A DNA stretch of 64,000 nucleotides from Paenirhodobacter hankyongi (GTDB lineage: Bacteria; Pseudomonadota; Alphaproteobacteria; Rhodobacterales; Rhodobacteraceae): assembly GCF_003664585.1 (NCBI RefSeq), contig NZ_RCHI01000001.1, positions 248,001 through 312,000 on the forward strand, in the 5' to 3' direction. How positions within the stretch are numbered: position 1 is the first letter of the stretch; every line of letters begins with the position of its first letter. The position numbers and the translations under genes are program-made. Under the pieces are notes generated by a model. The model saw nothing but the letters and a program-made list of their open reading frames with translations, ran no database searches and was not told the DNA's origin. Below, piece by piece: positions 23,088 to 31,730 of this stretch.

Positions 23088-25148
23088 ATGCCCGATCTGC
23101 TGATTGAACTCTTCTCCGAAGAGATCCCGGCGCGGATGCAGCCGGGGGCGCGCGAGGCGCTGAAGAAGCTGGTGACCGACGGTCTCGTCGAGGCGGGCCT
23201 GACCTATGGCCATGCCGCGGCCTTCTCGACGCCGCGCCGCCTCACGCTCGCCCTCGAGGGGCTGAGCGCCGAGAGCCCGACGCTGCGCGAAGAGCGCAAG
23301 GGCCCCTCGACCGGCGCGAACGAGAAGGCGATCGAGGGCTTTTTGCGCTCGACCGGCCTGACGCTCGACCAGCTCGAGGTGCGCGACGACAAGAAGGGCC
23401 AGGTCTATTTCGCCGTGGTCGAGAAGCCCGGCCGCACCGCGCCCGAGATCGTCGCCGAGGTGCTGGAAAAGACGATCCGCACCTTCCCCTGGCCGAAGTC
23501 GATGCGCTGGGGCTCGGGCACGCTCAAATGGGTGCGGCCGCTGCATTCGATCCTGTGCCTGCTGACCACCGAGGCCGGCGCCGAGGTCGTCGACCTCGAG
23601 GTCGAGGGCATCCGTTCGGGCAACACCACCGAAGGCCACCGCTTCATGGCGCCGGGCCGCTTCGCGGTGACGGGTTTTGACGATTACGTCGCCAAGCTGA
23701 AGGCGGCGAAGGTCGTGCTCGACAGTGCCGAGCGCGAGGAGATCCTGTGGAACGAGGCGCAGACGCTCGCCTTCGCGCGCGGGCTCGAACTGGTGCCGGA
23801 CCGGGGCCTGCTGGCCGAGGTCGCGGGGCTGGTCGAATGGCCGGTCGCGCTGATGGGCGACATCGCCGAGACCTTCCTCGGCCTGCCGCCCGAGGTGCTG
23901 CAGACCTCGATGAAGGAGCACCAGAAGTTCTTCTCGGTGAAGAACCCGAAGACCGGCCGGATCGAGGGCTTCGTCACCGTGGCGAACCGCGAGACCGCCG
24001 ATCATGGCGCGACGATCCTGAAGGGCAACCTCAAGGTGCTGTCGGCGCGGCTGTCGGATGCCAAGTTCTTCTGGGAACACGACCTGCGGATCGTCAAGAC
24101 CGAGGGGCTCGAGGGCATGGGCGAGGGGCTGGCCCAGGTCACCTTCCACAACAAGCTGGGTTCCCAGGCGGCGCGGATCGAACGCATCGAGGCGCTGGCG
24201 CAGGAGATCGCGCCGATGGTCGGTGCGCAGCCCGATCTGGCCGCCGAGGCCGCGCGGGTGGTGAAATCCGACCTGCGCTCGGCGATGGTCGGCGAGTTCC
24301 CGGAACTTCAGGGCCTGATGGGCAGCTATTATGCCAAGGCCGCGGGCCTGCCCGAGGCGGTTGCGAATGCCTGCAAGGGCCATTACTCGCCGCTTGGTCC
24401 CTCGGACGAGGTGCCCTCGGAGCCGGTGACGGTGGCGGTGGCGCTGGCCGACAAGATCGACACGCTCACCGGCTTCTGGGCGATCGACGAGAAGCCCACG
24501 GGCTCGAAAGACCCCTTCGCGCTGCGCCGCGCCGCACTGGGCGTGATCCGGCTGGTGCTCGCGAACGGGCTGCGGCTTGACCTTGCGAAGGTCTTCGCGA
24601 CGGCGAATGACAAGACCGATGCGGCCGACCTTCTGGCCTTCTTCCATGACCGGCTGAAGGTGTTCATGAAGGACCAGAACATCCGTCACGACGTGATCGA
24701 CGCGGTTCTGGCGATGCCGGGCAATGACGATCTGACGCTTGTGGTGAAGCGGGCCGAGGCGCTCGCGGCGTTCCTGAAGACCGAGGATGGCGGCAACCTG
24801 ATCCAGGGCTTCAAGCGCGCCAACAACATCCTCAGCCAGGCCGAGGCGAAGGACGGGGTCGAATACAGCTTTGGCGCCGATCCGAAATTCGCCGAAGGGG
24901 TCGAGGAGACCGCGCTGTTTGCCGCGCTCGATGCCGCCGAGGCGGCGATCGGGCCGGCGATGGCGGCCGAGGATTTCGGCGCCGCGATGGCCGCGATGGC
25001 CGCCCTGCGCGCACCGATCGACGCCTTCTTCACCGCGGTGCAGATCAATGCCGAGAACGAGATCCTGCGCCGCAACCGGCTCAATCTGCTCTCGCGCATC
25101 CGCCAGATCTGCCTGAGCGTCGCCGACCTGACGAAGATCGAGGGCTGA
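23088..25148 (+). CDS. glyS: Glycyl-tRNA synthetase beta subunit
   Basis: A 686-residue subunit that binds tRNA-Gly for the alpha subunit. It starts MPDLLIELFSEEIPARMQPG, and carries MKEHQKFFSVKNPKTGRIE and the family core around KLGSQAARIERIEALA. The ATG at 23088 directly follows the preceding stop and has CGGAGAAG upstream. It is the third gene of the glyQ operon. A GC hairpin and a repeat element follow before the convergent SorC-type regulator. Confidence 0.97.
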   Translation: MPDLLIELFSEEIPARMQPGAREALKKLVTDGLVEAGLTYGHAAAFSTPRRLTLALEGLSAESPTLREERKGPSTGANEKAIEGFLRSTGLTLDQLEVRDDKKGQVYFAVVEKPGRTAPEIVAEVLEKTIRTFPWPKSMRWGSGTLKWVRPLHSILCLLTTEAGAEVVDLEVEGIRSGNTTEGHRFMAPGRFAVTGFDDYVAKLKAAKVVLDSAEREEILWNEAQTLAFARGLELVPDRGLLAEVAGLVEWPVALMGDIAETFLGLPPEVLQTSMKEHQKFFSVKNPKTGRIEGFVTVANRETADHGATILKGNLKVLSARLSDAKFFWEHDLRIVKTEGLEGMGEGLAQVTFHNKLGSQAARIERIEALAQEIAPMVGAQPDLAAEAARVVKSDLRSAMVGEFPELQGLMGSYYAKAAGLPEAVANACKGHYSPLGPSDEVPSEPVTVAVALADKIDTLTGFWAIDEKPTGSKDPFALRRAALGVIRLVLANGLRLDLAKVFATANDKTDAADLLAFFHDRLKVFMKDQNIRHDVIDAVLAMPGNDDLTLVVKRAEALAAFLKTEDGGNLIQGFKRANNILSQAEAKDGVEYSFGADPKFAEGVEETALFAALDAAEAAIGPAMAAEDFGAAMAAMAALRAPIDAFFTAVQINAENEILRRNRLNLLSRIRQICLSVADLTKIEG

Positions 25149-25159
25149 GCCCCGGCGCG

Positions 25160-25189
25160 GCGCCCTTTCCCCGGCCGGGGAGGGGGCGC
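25160..25189 (+). terminator. GC-rich hairpin after glyS
   Basis: GCGCCCTTTCCCC pairs with GGGGAGGGGGCGC (with two G-U pairs) around a GGCC loop, 12 bases after the glyS stop. No T-tract follows, so termination may be partial or Rho-assisted. Confidence 0.5.
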
Positions 25190-25214
25190 TGCCCCCGCCT
25201 GCCGCTGGCAGGCC

Positions 25215-25240
25215 CCCCGAGGTATTTCGGGCAAGATGAA
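25215..25240. repeat. 26-base intergenic repeat, single copy
   Basis: Exact copy of the element at 10202-10227 (core GAGGTATTTCGGGCAAGAT), here between the convergent ends of glyS and the SorC regulator, again preceded by a C-run. Confidence 0.8.
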
Positions 25241-25266
25241 GGCCCCGGGGTGGTTCCTGCGGCGCC

Positions 25267-26268
25267 TCAGCCGGCCGCGAGGGCGAGGGCTGTCGCCTCG
25301 TCGGTGACGAGGACGCTCGCCAGCCCGCCGCGCAGCATGGCGCGGATCGCCTCCACCTTTTCCGGACCGCCGCCGATGCAGATCCGCTCGGGTACCTGCA
25401 GCAGGTCGCCGAGCGCCATGGTGATGTGGCGGCCGTCGAATTCGCTGTGCACGATCTTGCCTTCGGCGTCGAAGAAATAGCCCGCGGCAAAGCCCACCGC
25501 ACCGAGGTCGCGATAGGCGGCCAGCTCGGCCTCGGTCATGAAGCCGCCCTGCACCAGCAGCGTCTCGCCGGTCAGCTGGGTGACGCCGAACACCGCCTTG
25601 GTGCAGCCGCGCAGCAGCGCGAAATGGTCGCGGATCGCTGGCTCGTGCATCAGGATCTCCTTCACATGCGGCGAGGAGACGACACCCGGCGCATGCAGGT
25701 TGATCGCCCGCGCGTTCAGCCGCGCCGCGATGTTCGAAGTGCACAGCACCGGCGAGAAGTCGAAGGTGGCGGCCGAGGAGCCGGTGATCTGCGCCACGGT
25801 GACGGTCGGGCAGGCGATGGCGCTGAGGTGTTGTGACAGCGCGAGCACGGTGCGCCCCCAGGCGACGCCGATGGTGTCCTCGGGCCGCAGCCGGTTTTCC
25901 AGCACCCGCGCCGCGAGATGGCCGATCTGGCCATGCAGCGATCCGCCCTCGCCCTCGCGCTGGCGCGGCAGGATGTAGCATTCCGCCAGGCCGGTCGCGG
26001 CGCAGATCTTCAGCGACAGCGCCATGCCGGCGATTCGCGTCGGGTCGATCGAGATGTTCACCACCCCCTCGTCGCGCGCTTTCTGCAGCAGGTTGAACAC
26101 CGAGGCGCGGGAGATCCCGAGCTCCTCGGCGATCCGGTCCTGCTTTTGCCCCTGCTCGTAATAGAGCCAGGCCGCCCAGAGCACCTCGTCCATGCCGAAT
26201 TGCGCCGGAACGGCGCGCCGGCCGGTCCGGGGCTCGGTCGTCTCGATCAAATCCGCTTTTTTCGCCAT
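25267..26268 (-). CDS. SorC/DeoR family sugar-responsive transcriptional regulator
   Basis: A 333-residue regulator. The N-terminal helix-turn-helix is visible in YYEQGQKQDRIAEELGISRA, SVFNLLQKARDEGVV; the larger C-terminal part is the SorC sugar-phosphate sensor (GVAWGRTVLALSQHL, and GVTQLTGETLLVQGGFM). Such proteins, including EryD of erythritol loci, bind a phosphorylated sugar or polyol and control the adjacent operon. The ATG at 26268 has AAGGGAAAAG upstream. It is divergent from the ten-gene catabolic set and is its likely regulator. A palindrome at 26382-26394 is the candidate operator. Confidence 0.87.
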   Translation of the reverse strand: MAKKADLIETTEPRTGRRAVPAQFGMDEVLWAAWLYYEQGQKQDRIAEELGISRASVFNLLQKARDEGVVNISIDPTRIAGMALSLKICAATGLAECYILPRQREGEGGSLHGQIGHLAARVLENRLRPEDTIGVAWGRTVLALSQHLSAIACPTVTVAQITGSSAATFDFSPVLCTSNIAARLNARAINLHAPGVVSSPHVKEILMHEPAIRDHFALLRGCTKAVFGVTQLTGETLLVQGGFMTEAELAAYRDLGAVGFAAGYFFDAEGKIVHSEFDGRHITMALGDLLQVPERICIGGGPEKVEAIRAMLRGGLASVLVTDEATALALAAG

Positions 26269-26374
26269 GCCTTTTCCCTTCGTCGGTCGGGGCCGAAATG
26301 CGCCCCGACCTCTCGGGCAGTTTCGCATGAAAGCGGGCGTTTTGGCAAATGCCGACGTTGCGTGAAAATTGTTA

Positions 26375-26403
26375 TTGACGAATGACAGAGTCATCTGGCA
26401 ACT
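26375..26403 (+). promoter_or_regulatory. Candidate promoter/operator of the polyol locus
   Basis: TTGACG (26375-26380) resembles a -35 box, and ATGAC-AGA-GTCAT (26382-26394) is a perfect 5-bp dyad inside the presumed spacer. The -10 box is not clear. The site lies 47 bases before the dehydrogenase ATG, in the gap divergent from the SorC regulator, where its operator is expected. Confidence 0.5.
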
Positions 26404-26440
26404 TTCACATCAAGGGAGAGCACTTGCTTGGGAGGAGCAG

Positions 26441-27781
26441 ATGAGCTTGCCGCTGACGGCGCGCGAGAGCGCGACCGGGGGCTGGAATGCCCTCATCGAA
26501 GACGTCACCACCGGCCGCTGGCAGGACCCGGACACCGGGGCTGCGGTCACCGTGCCGTTCCGCTGCATCGAGATCGGCGACGGGTTTGCCGCCGGGGCGC
26601 GGGATCTGGTCGAGCGGGTGATGCGGGCCGGGAGCTATGCCGTGGTCTGCGATGCCGACACCGCCGAGGCGATGGGGGCGGAGGTTGCCCGGGCGATGGG
26701 GGCGAAGGCACGGCTTGTCGTGCTCGATCACCCGCATGCCGACGAGGCGCAGGTGCGGGCGCTGAGCGATGAGACCCGCGATGTCGAGGCGCTGATCGCC
26801 GTCGGCTCGGGCACGATCAACGATCTGTGCAAATACGCGACCTTCCGCGACGGGCGGGCCTACAGCGTCTTCGGCACCGCGCCCTCGATGAACGGATACA
26901 CCTCGTCGACCGCCTCGATCACCCTCGATTCCGGGCTGAAGACCACGCAGAAGGCGCATGCCGCGCGCGGCGTCTTCATCGACATCGGGGTCTCGGCCGC
27001 GGCGCCGCAATACCTGATCGGGGCGGGGCTCGGGGACAGCCTGTGCCGGCCCACCGCGCAGGTCGACTGGTATTTCTCGCATGTGATGCTGGGCACGCGC
27101 TATGCCACCGCCCCCTATCTTCTGCAGGAAGAGGACGAGGCGGCGGTTCTGGCGCGCAGTGCGGGGCTCGGTGCGCGCGACCATGACGCCATCGGGTCTC
27201 TGCAGCGCCTGCTGACGCTTGGCGGGCTGGGCATCGCGGTGGTGGGGATGAGCCACCCGGGCTCGATGGGCGAGCATCAGATCTCGCACTGGATCGACAG
27301 CTTTGCCGGCGCGCGGCATCCGGGCACGGTGCATGGCCAGCAGGTCGGCGTTGCCTCGGTCACCATGGCGCGGTTGCAGGCGCGGATCCTTGCGATGGAA
27401 GAGGCGCCGCGGCTGCGGCCCTGGCAGCCCGACGAGGCGGCGATTCGGGCCCGCTATCCGGCCGCCGCGGTCGAGGATTGCCTGACCGCGAGCCGGGCGA
27501 AGGCGATGACGGCCGATCAGGCCGAGGCCTTCAACGCCAAGCTTGCCGCGATCTGGCCCGAGCTGCGTGCGACGCTTGGCGCGATGATGCTGCCGCCGGA
27601 CGAGATGGCGGCGCATCTGCGCGCGGCCGGCGGCGGTGCGACGCCGGCCGAGATCGGCCTCGATCGCGACCTCTATATCGAGGCGCTGCGCCACTGCCGC
27701 GAGATGCGCGACCGCTATTCGCTGCTCGATCTAGCCGAGGACATCGGCATTCTGGACGATTTCATCGAGGAGGAAGTCTGA
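26441..27781 (+). CDS. sn-Glycerol-1-phosphate dehydrogenase-like metal-dependent dehydrogenase (AraM/EgsA type)
   Basis: A 446-residue protein of the iron-alcohol dehydrogenase superfamily, AraM branch. NAD binding is shown by AVGSGTINDLCKYAT, followed by APSMNGYTSSTASI. The metal ligands are consistent with Asp in GLGDSLCRP and His in MGEHQISHWID and GTVHGQQVG. The family oxidises sn-glycerol-1-phosphate to dihydroxyacetone phosphate, but members in sugar loci may use other polyol phosphates. A GGGAGGAG site precedes the ATG. It is the first gene of the catabolic operon and overlaps the HAD gene by one base. Confidence 0.8.
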   Translation: MSLPLTARESATGGWNALIEDVTTGRWQDPDTGAAVTVPFRCIEIGDGFAAGARDLVERVMRAGSYAVVCDADTAEAMGAEVARAMGAKARLVVLDHPHADEAQVRALSDETRDVEALIAVGSGTINDLCKYATFRDGRAYSVFGTAPSMNGYTSSTASITLDSGLKTTQKAHAARGVFIDIGVSAAAPQYLIGAGLGDSLCRPTAQVDWYFSHVMLGTRYATAPYLLQEEDEAAVLARSAGLGARDHDAIGSLQRLLTLGGLGIAVVGMSHPGSMGEHQISHWIDSFAGARHPGTVHGQQVGVASVTMARLQARILAMEEAPRLRPWQPDEAAIRARYPAAAVEDCLTASRAKAMTADQAEAFNAKLAAIWPELRATLGAMMLPPDEMAAHLRAAGGGATPAEIGLDRDLYIEALRHCREMRDRYSLLDLAEDIGILDDFIEEEV

Positions 27782-28596
27782 TGCGACCGCTTGCCGAGCT
27801 CGACCCGGCCGCGCTGCGCGGTTGCGTCGCGGTGCTGACCGATATCGACGACACGCTGACCACCGACGGGCAGTTGCCCGCCGCCGCCTATGGGGCGCTC
27901 GAGCGGCTGGCGCAGGCCGGGCTTGCGGTGGTGCCGATCACCGGCCGCCCGGCGGGCTGGTGCGACATGATCGCCCGGTTCTGGCCGGTCGCGGGGGTGG
28001 TGGGCGAGAACGGCGCCTTCTACTTCAGCTATGACCGCACGGCGCGGGTGATGCGGCAGCGCTTCTTCGCCTCCGAGGCCGAGCGTCAGGCGAACCGCGC
28101 CCGGCTGAGCGCGCTGCGCGAGCGGATCCTGCGCGAGGTGCCGGGGGCAGGGATCGCCTCGGACCAGCTTTACCGCGAGGCCGATCTCGCCATCGACTTC
28201 TGCGAGGATGTGCCGGCATTGCCCGAGGCCGAGGTGCAGCGCATCCTCGACATCTTCGCCGAGGCGGGGGCGGTGGCGAAACTGTCGTCGATCCATGTGA
28301 ACGGCTGGTTCGGCGATTACGACAAGCTGTCGATGACCCGGATCTTTGCGCGCGACATCCTCGGGCTCGACATCGACGCCGAGCGGGCGCGGGTGATCTT
28401 TGCCGGCGACAGCCCGAACGACGGGCCGATGTTCGGCTTCTTCCCGAACAGCTGCGGCGTGGCGAATGTGCGCGACTTCGCACCGGGCAGCTTCACGCCG
28501 CCGGCCTTCGTCGCAGGCTCGGAAGGGGGCGCGGGGTTCGTCGAGATCGCCGAGCGGATTCTGAGCGCGCGGGTGCCGGAGGCGGCCGATGCCTGA
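27781..28596 (+). CDS. HAD-IIB family phosphatase
   Basis: A 271-residue HAD hydrolase. The nucleophile loop is LTDIDDTLTTDG (Asp near 21 and 23), motif II is PITGRPAGW, and motif IV is FAGDSPNDGPMFGFF. A C2-type cap of the Cof/MPGP group lies between. It likely dephosphorylates a sugar or polyol phosphate in the cytoplasm. Its start overlaps the previous stop (TGATG) and its end overlaps the GlpD-like gene by eight bases, so the three are coupled. A detoxifying or recycling role is possible; the substrate is unknown. Confidence 0.82.
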   Translation: MRPLAELDPAALRGCVAVLTDIDDTLTTDGQLPAAAYGALERLAQAGLAVVPITGRPAGWCDMIARFWPVAGVVGENGAFYFSYDRTARVMRQRFFASEAERQANRARLSALRERILREVPGAGIASDQLYREADLAIDFCEDVPALPEAEVQRILDIFAEAGAVAKLSSIHVNGWFGDYDKLSMTRIFARDILGLDIDAERARVIFAGDSPNDGPMFGFFPNSCGVANVRDFAPGSFTPPAFVAGSEGGAGFVEIAERILSARVPEAADA

Positions 28597-30118
28597 CATG
28601 GTCGATCTGTTCATCATCGGCGGCGGCATCAACGGCTGCGGCATCGCGCGCGACGCGGTCGGGCGGGGCTATTCGGTGGTCCTGTGCGAGCAGGGCGATC
28701 TCGGTGGGGCGACCTCGTCCTCCTCGACCAAGCTGCTGCACGGCGGGCTGCGCTATCTCGAACATCACGAGTTCCGGCTGGTGCGCGAGGCGCTGATCGA
28801 ACGCGAGGTGCTGTGGAACATCGCGCCGCATATCGTGCGCCCGCTGCGCTTCGTGCTGCCGCACAGCAAGGGGATGCGGCCGGCCTGGCTGCTGCGGCTT
28901 GGCCTGTTCATCTATGACCACCTCGGCGGGCGCAAGCTGCTGCCCGGCACCGCGCGCGTCGACCTGGAGTCGGGGCCGATCGGGCAGGGGCTGCGCGACG
29001 GGCTGACGCTTGGCTTCGAATATTCGGATTGCTGGGTCGAGGACAACCGGCTGGTGATCCTGAATGCGATCGACGCGGTCGAGCGCGGTGCGACGGTGCG
29101 GGTGCGCACCCGCTGCACGAAGGCCGAGCCGCGTCCGGGCGGCGGCTGGCGCGTCACCCTGCGCGGCGAGAGCGGTCGCGAGGAGGTGGTCGAGGCGCGG
29201 ATGCTGATCAACGCCGGCGGTCCCTGGGCGAACGATGTCGCGCGCACCATCGCGCGGCGCCCGCCGAAGGGGCGGGTGCGGCAGGTGCAGGGCTCGCATA
29301 TCATCGTGCCGAAGCTCTACGACCACGATCGCTGCTTCATCTTCCAGAACGGCGACGGCCGGATCGTCTTCACCATCCCCTACGAGGGGCGCTTCACCCT
29401 GATCGGCACCACCGACCGCGACTATCCGGGGGACCCGGCCAAGGTCGCGGCCTCGCCCGAGGAAATCGCCTATCTGTGCACGCTGGCGAGCAGCTATTTC
29501 AAGCGCCCGGTCACGCCCGCCGATGTGGTCTGGACCTATTCCGGGGTGCGCCCGCTCTATGACGACGGCAGCTCCGAGGCGCAGAAGGCCACCCGCGATT
29601 ACGTGCTCGAGCTCGACACCCGGGCCGAGGCACCGGTGCTGTCGGTCTTCGGCGGCAAGATCACGACTTATCGCCGACTTGCCGAATCGGCGCTGGAGCG
29701 CATTGCTTCGTGCCTCGGAGATCCTGAGGGAGGCCCGCGGCTGCCGGCGGGATGGACCGGGCAGAAGGCGCTGCCGGGCGGGGATTTCGCGCCGCTGGCG
29801 TTCGACGCCGAGCGCGACGCGCTACGCGCGGAGTATGGTTTCCTGGCCCAGGCCGAGGCGACCCGGCTGCTGCGCTATTACGGATCGCGGGCGCGACGGG
29901 TTCTGGGAGGGGCCCGCAGCCGTGCCGATCTGGGCGAGACCTTCGGCGGCGGTCTGACCGCGCGCGAGGTCGACTACATGCGCGCGCAGGAATGGGCGCG
30001 CAGCGCCGAGGACATCCTGTTCCGCCGCTCGAAGCTGGGCCTTGTGCTCAGCCCGGACGAGGTCGCCGCGCTCGAGCGCTACATGGAAGGACCGATGCCG
30101 AAACGTCAGAGCGCCTGA
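28589..30118 (+). CDS. glpD: GlpD-like FAD-dependent glycerol-3-phosphate (polyol phosphate) dehydrogenase
   Basis: A 509-residue flavoprotein. The FAD loop is FIIGGGINGCGIARDA; the family motif SSSSTKLLHGGLRYLEHHEF is intact, and INAGGPWANDVA, YEGRFTLIGTTD and SGVRPLYDD match GlpD. GlpD oxidises glycerol-3-phosphate to dihydroxyacetone phosphate and passes electrons to quinone at the membrane. EryB, the erythritol-phosphate dehydrogenase of other alphaproteobacteria, is a close relative, so the substrate could be a longer polyol phosphate. It overlaps the HAD gene and is followed after 86 bases by the XylB-like kinase. Confidence 0.85.
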   Translation: MPDMVDLFIIGGGINGCGIARDAVGRGYSVVLCEQGDLGGATSSSSTKLLHGGLRYLEHHEFRLVREALIEREVLWNIAPHIVRPLRFVLPHSKGMRPAWLLRLGLFIYDHLGGRKLLPGTARVDLESGPIGQGLRDGLTLGFEYSDCWVEDNRLVILNAIDAVERGATVRVRTRCTKAEPRPGGGWRVTLRGESGREEVVEARMLINAGGPWANDVARTIARRPPKGRVRQVQGSHIIVPKLYDHDRCFIFQNGDGRIVFTIPYEGRFTLIGTTDRDYPGDPAKVAASPEEIAYLCTLASSYFKRPVTPADVVWTYSGVRPLYDDGSSEAQKATRDYVLELDTRAEAPVLSVFGGKITTYRRLAESALERIASCLGDPEGGPRLPAGWTGQKALPGGDFAPLAFDAERDALRAEYGFLAQAEATRLLRYYGSRARRVLGGARSRADLGETFGGGLTAREVDYMRAQEWARSAEDILFRRSKLGLVLSPDEVAALERYMEGPMPKRQSA

Positions 30119-30163
30119 GCGCGATCGCGCCGGGAGTGGAGGCCCGGGGCGCTCTGATCCAAC

Positions 30164-30184
30164 CGGCCGCACGGGAGGCGGCCG
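30164..30184 (+). other. Intercistronic hairpin between the GlpD-like and kinase genes
   Basis: CGGCCGC and GCGGCCG form a 7-bp stem around a 7-base loop, with no T-tract. It may set differential mRNA stability inside the operon. Confidence 0.4.
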
Positions 30185-30204
30185 AGCAACAGGGAGGAGA
30201 CGCG

Positions 30205-31650
30205 ATGTTTCTGGGGATCGACCTTGGAACGTCGGGGGTGAAGTGCATCCTGATGGATGACGCCCAGAGCGTGATCGGCGAGGCTTCCTCGCGGCCGCTC
30301 GAGGTGAGCCGGCACCGGCCGGGTTGGTCGGAGCAGGACCCCGAACTGTGGTGGGAGGCGGTGAGCGAGACGCTCGACAGCCTAGCGGCCGGGCATCCGG
30401 CAGCGATGGCGGCGGTCGAGGGGATCGGGCTGTCGGGGCAGATGTATGGCGCGACCGTGCTTGATGCACGCGATCAGCCGCTGCGCCCGGCGATCTTGTG
30501 GAACGACACCCGCAGCGGCGCCGAGTGCGACGAGCTGATGGCGGGGGTGCCCGATCTGGTGGCCCGCGTCGGGCGCCGGCCGACCCCCGGGGTGACGGCC
30601 AGCAAGATCCTGTGGCTGCGCCGGCACGAGCCCGAGACCTATCGCCAGATCCGCAAGGTGCTGCTGCCCAAGGACTATGTGCGGCTGCGGCTGTCGGGCG
30701 AGAAATCGACCGACCTCGCCGACGCGAGCGGCACGATGTGGGTCGATCTGGCGGCGCGGAACTGGTCGGACCGGATGCTCGAGGCCTCGGGGCTGAACCG
30801 CACGCACATGCCGCAGCTGGTCGAGGGCACCGAGGTCTCGGGCCGGCTGCGGCGCGAGCTCGCCGCCCGCTGGGGCATGCACCGTCGCCCGGTGATCGCC
30901 GGCGGCGGCGGCGACAACGCCTGCGGCGCCTGCGGCACCGGAGTGATCGAGGATGGCGACGGCACCGTGTCGCTCGGCACCTCGGGGGTTTTGTTCGTGG
31001 CCAACGACAGCCCGCGCCCGGCCGGCGATTACGCGATCGAGACGCTGTGCCACGCCGTGCCCGGCCGCTGGCACCAGATGTCGGTGCTGCTGTCCGCGAC
31101 CTCCTGCCTGACCTGGCTCGGCGCGCGGCTCAAGCGCGAGCCCGGCGAGCTGGCCCGGGCGCTTGGCGAGGCGCCGCTGCCGGCGACGGGGCTGATCTTC
31201 GTGCCCTTCCTCGACGGCTGCTGGTCGCCGCGCTCGGACGCCTCGGTGCGCGGCGGCTTCTACGGCCTGGCGCATCAGCACGACGATCTGGCGATGGCGC
31301 AGGCGGTGATGCAGGGCGTGGCCTTCGCGCTGCGCGACTGCGCCGACGCCTTCCGCTCGGGCGGCTCCGAGCTGCGCCGGCTGCTGGCGATCGGCGGCGG
31401 CTCGCGCTCGCGCCCCTGGCTGTCGATGATCTCGACCTCGCTCGGCGTCGAGCTCGACGTGCCGCGCACCGGCGCCCTTGGCGCGGCCTTCGGGGCGGCG
31501 CGGCTCGGCATGATCGCGGCGAGCGGGGCGGCGCCCGACACCGTGCTGCGCCGCCCGGCGCTGCGCGAGGCGATCGGGCCCGAGCCCGCCCATGCCGACG
31601 GCTACGCACAGGCCTACGACCGCTGGAGGACGGTCGCGGCGCTGTGCTGA
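30205..31650 (+). CDS. Xylulokinase-like FGGY sugar kinase
   Basis: A 481-residue FGGY kinase collinear with XylB: MFLGIDLGTSGVKCILMDD, WSEQDPELWWEA, LLPKDYVRLRLSGE and catalytic GGGGDNACGACG (Asp near 235). Two segments differ from typical xylulokinases: the substrate loop GQMHGA reads GQMYGA, and the usual GERTPH reads GCWSPR. These suggest a substrate other than D-xylulose, though kinase chemistry should be intact. A GGGAGGAG site precedes the ATG. No xylose isomerase gene is nearby, which also argues against xylose. It precedes the ABC transporter genes. Confidence 0.82.
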   Translation: MFLGIDLGTSGVKCILMDDAQSVIGEASSRPLEVSRHRPGWSEQDPELWWEAVSETLDSLAAGHPAAMAAVEGIGLSGQMYGATVLDARDQPLRPAILWNDTRSGAECDELMAGVPDLVARVGRRPTPGVTASKILWLRRHEPETYRQIRKVLLPKDYVRLRLSGEKSTDLADASGTMWVDLAARNWSDRMLEASGLNRTHMPQLVEGTEVSGRLRRELAARWGMHRRPVIAGGGGDNACGACGTGVIEDGDGTVSLGTSGVLFVANDSPRPAGDYAIETLCHAVPGRWHQMSVLLSATSCLTWLGARLKREPGELARALGEAPLPATGLIFVPFLDGCWSPRSDASVRGGFYGLAHQHDDLAMAQAVMQGVAFALRDCADAFRSGGSELRRLLAIGGGSRSRPWLSMISTSLGVELDVPRTGALGAAFGAARLGMIAASGAAPDTVLRRPALREAIGPEPAHADGYAQAYDRWRTVAALC

Positions 31651-31730
31651 CGAAGGGCGGGCGCCTTGCGGGGCGCCGGCCGAGGACCCCGCCCGGGAAC
31701 AGGGCGGTGCAACAGTGGAGGAGAGACGAC

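Noticed and set aside
22902-25502. An 866-codon minus-strand open frame opposite glyS
   Set aside because: It covers glyS entirely, crosses a repeat element and has no recognisable domain.
30205-31650. Xylose utilisation operon led by xylB
   Set aside because: No xylose isomerase gene is present and the kinase's substrate-loop residues differ; the label would be misleading.
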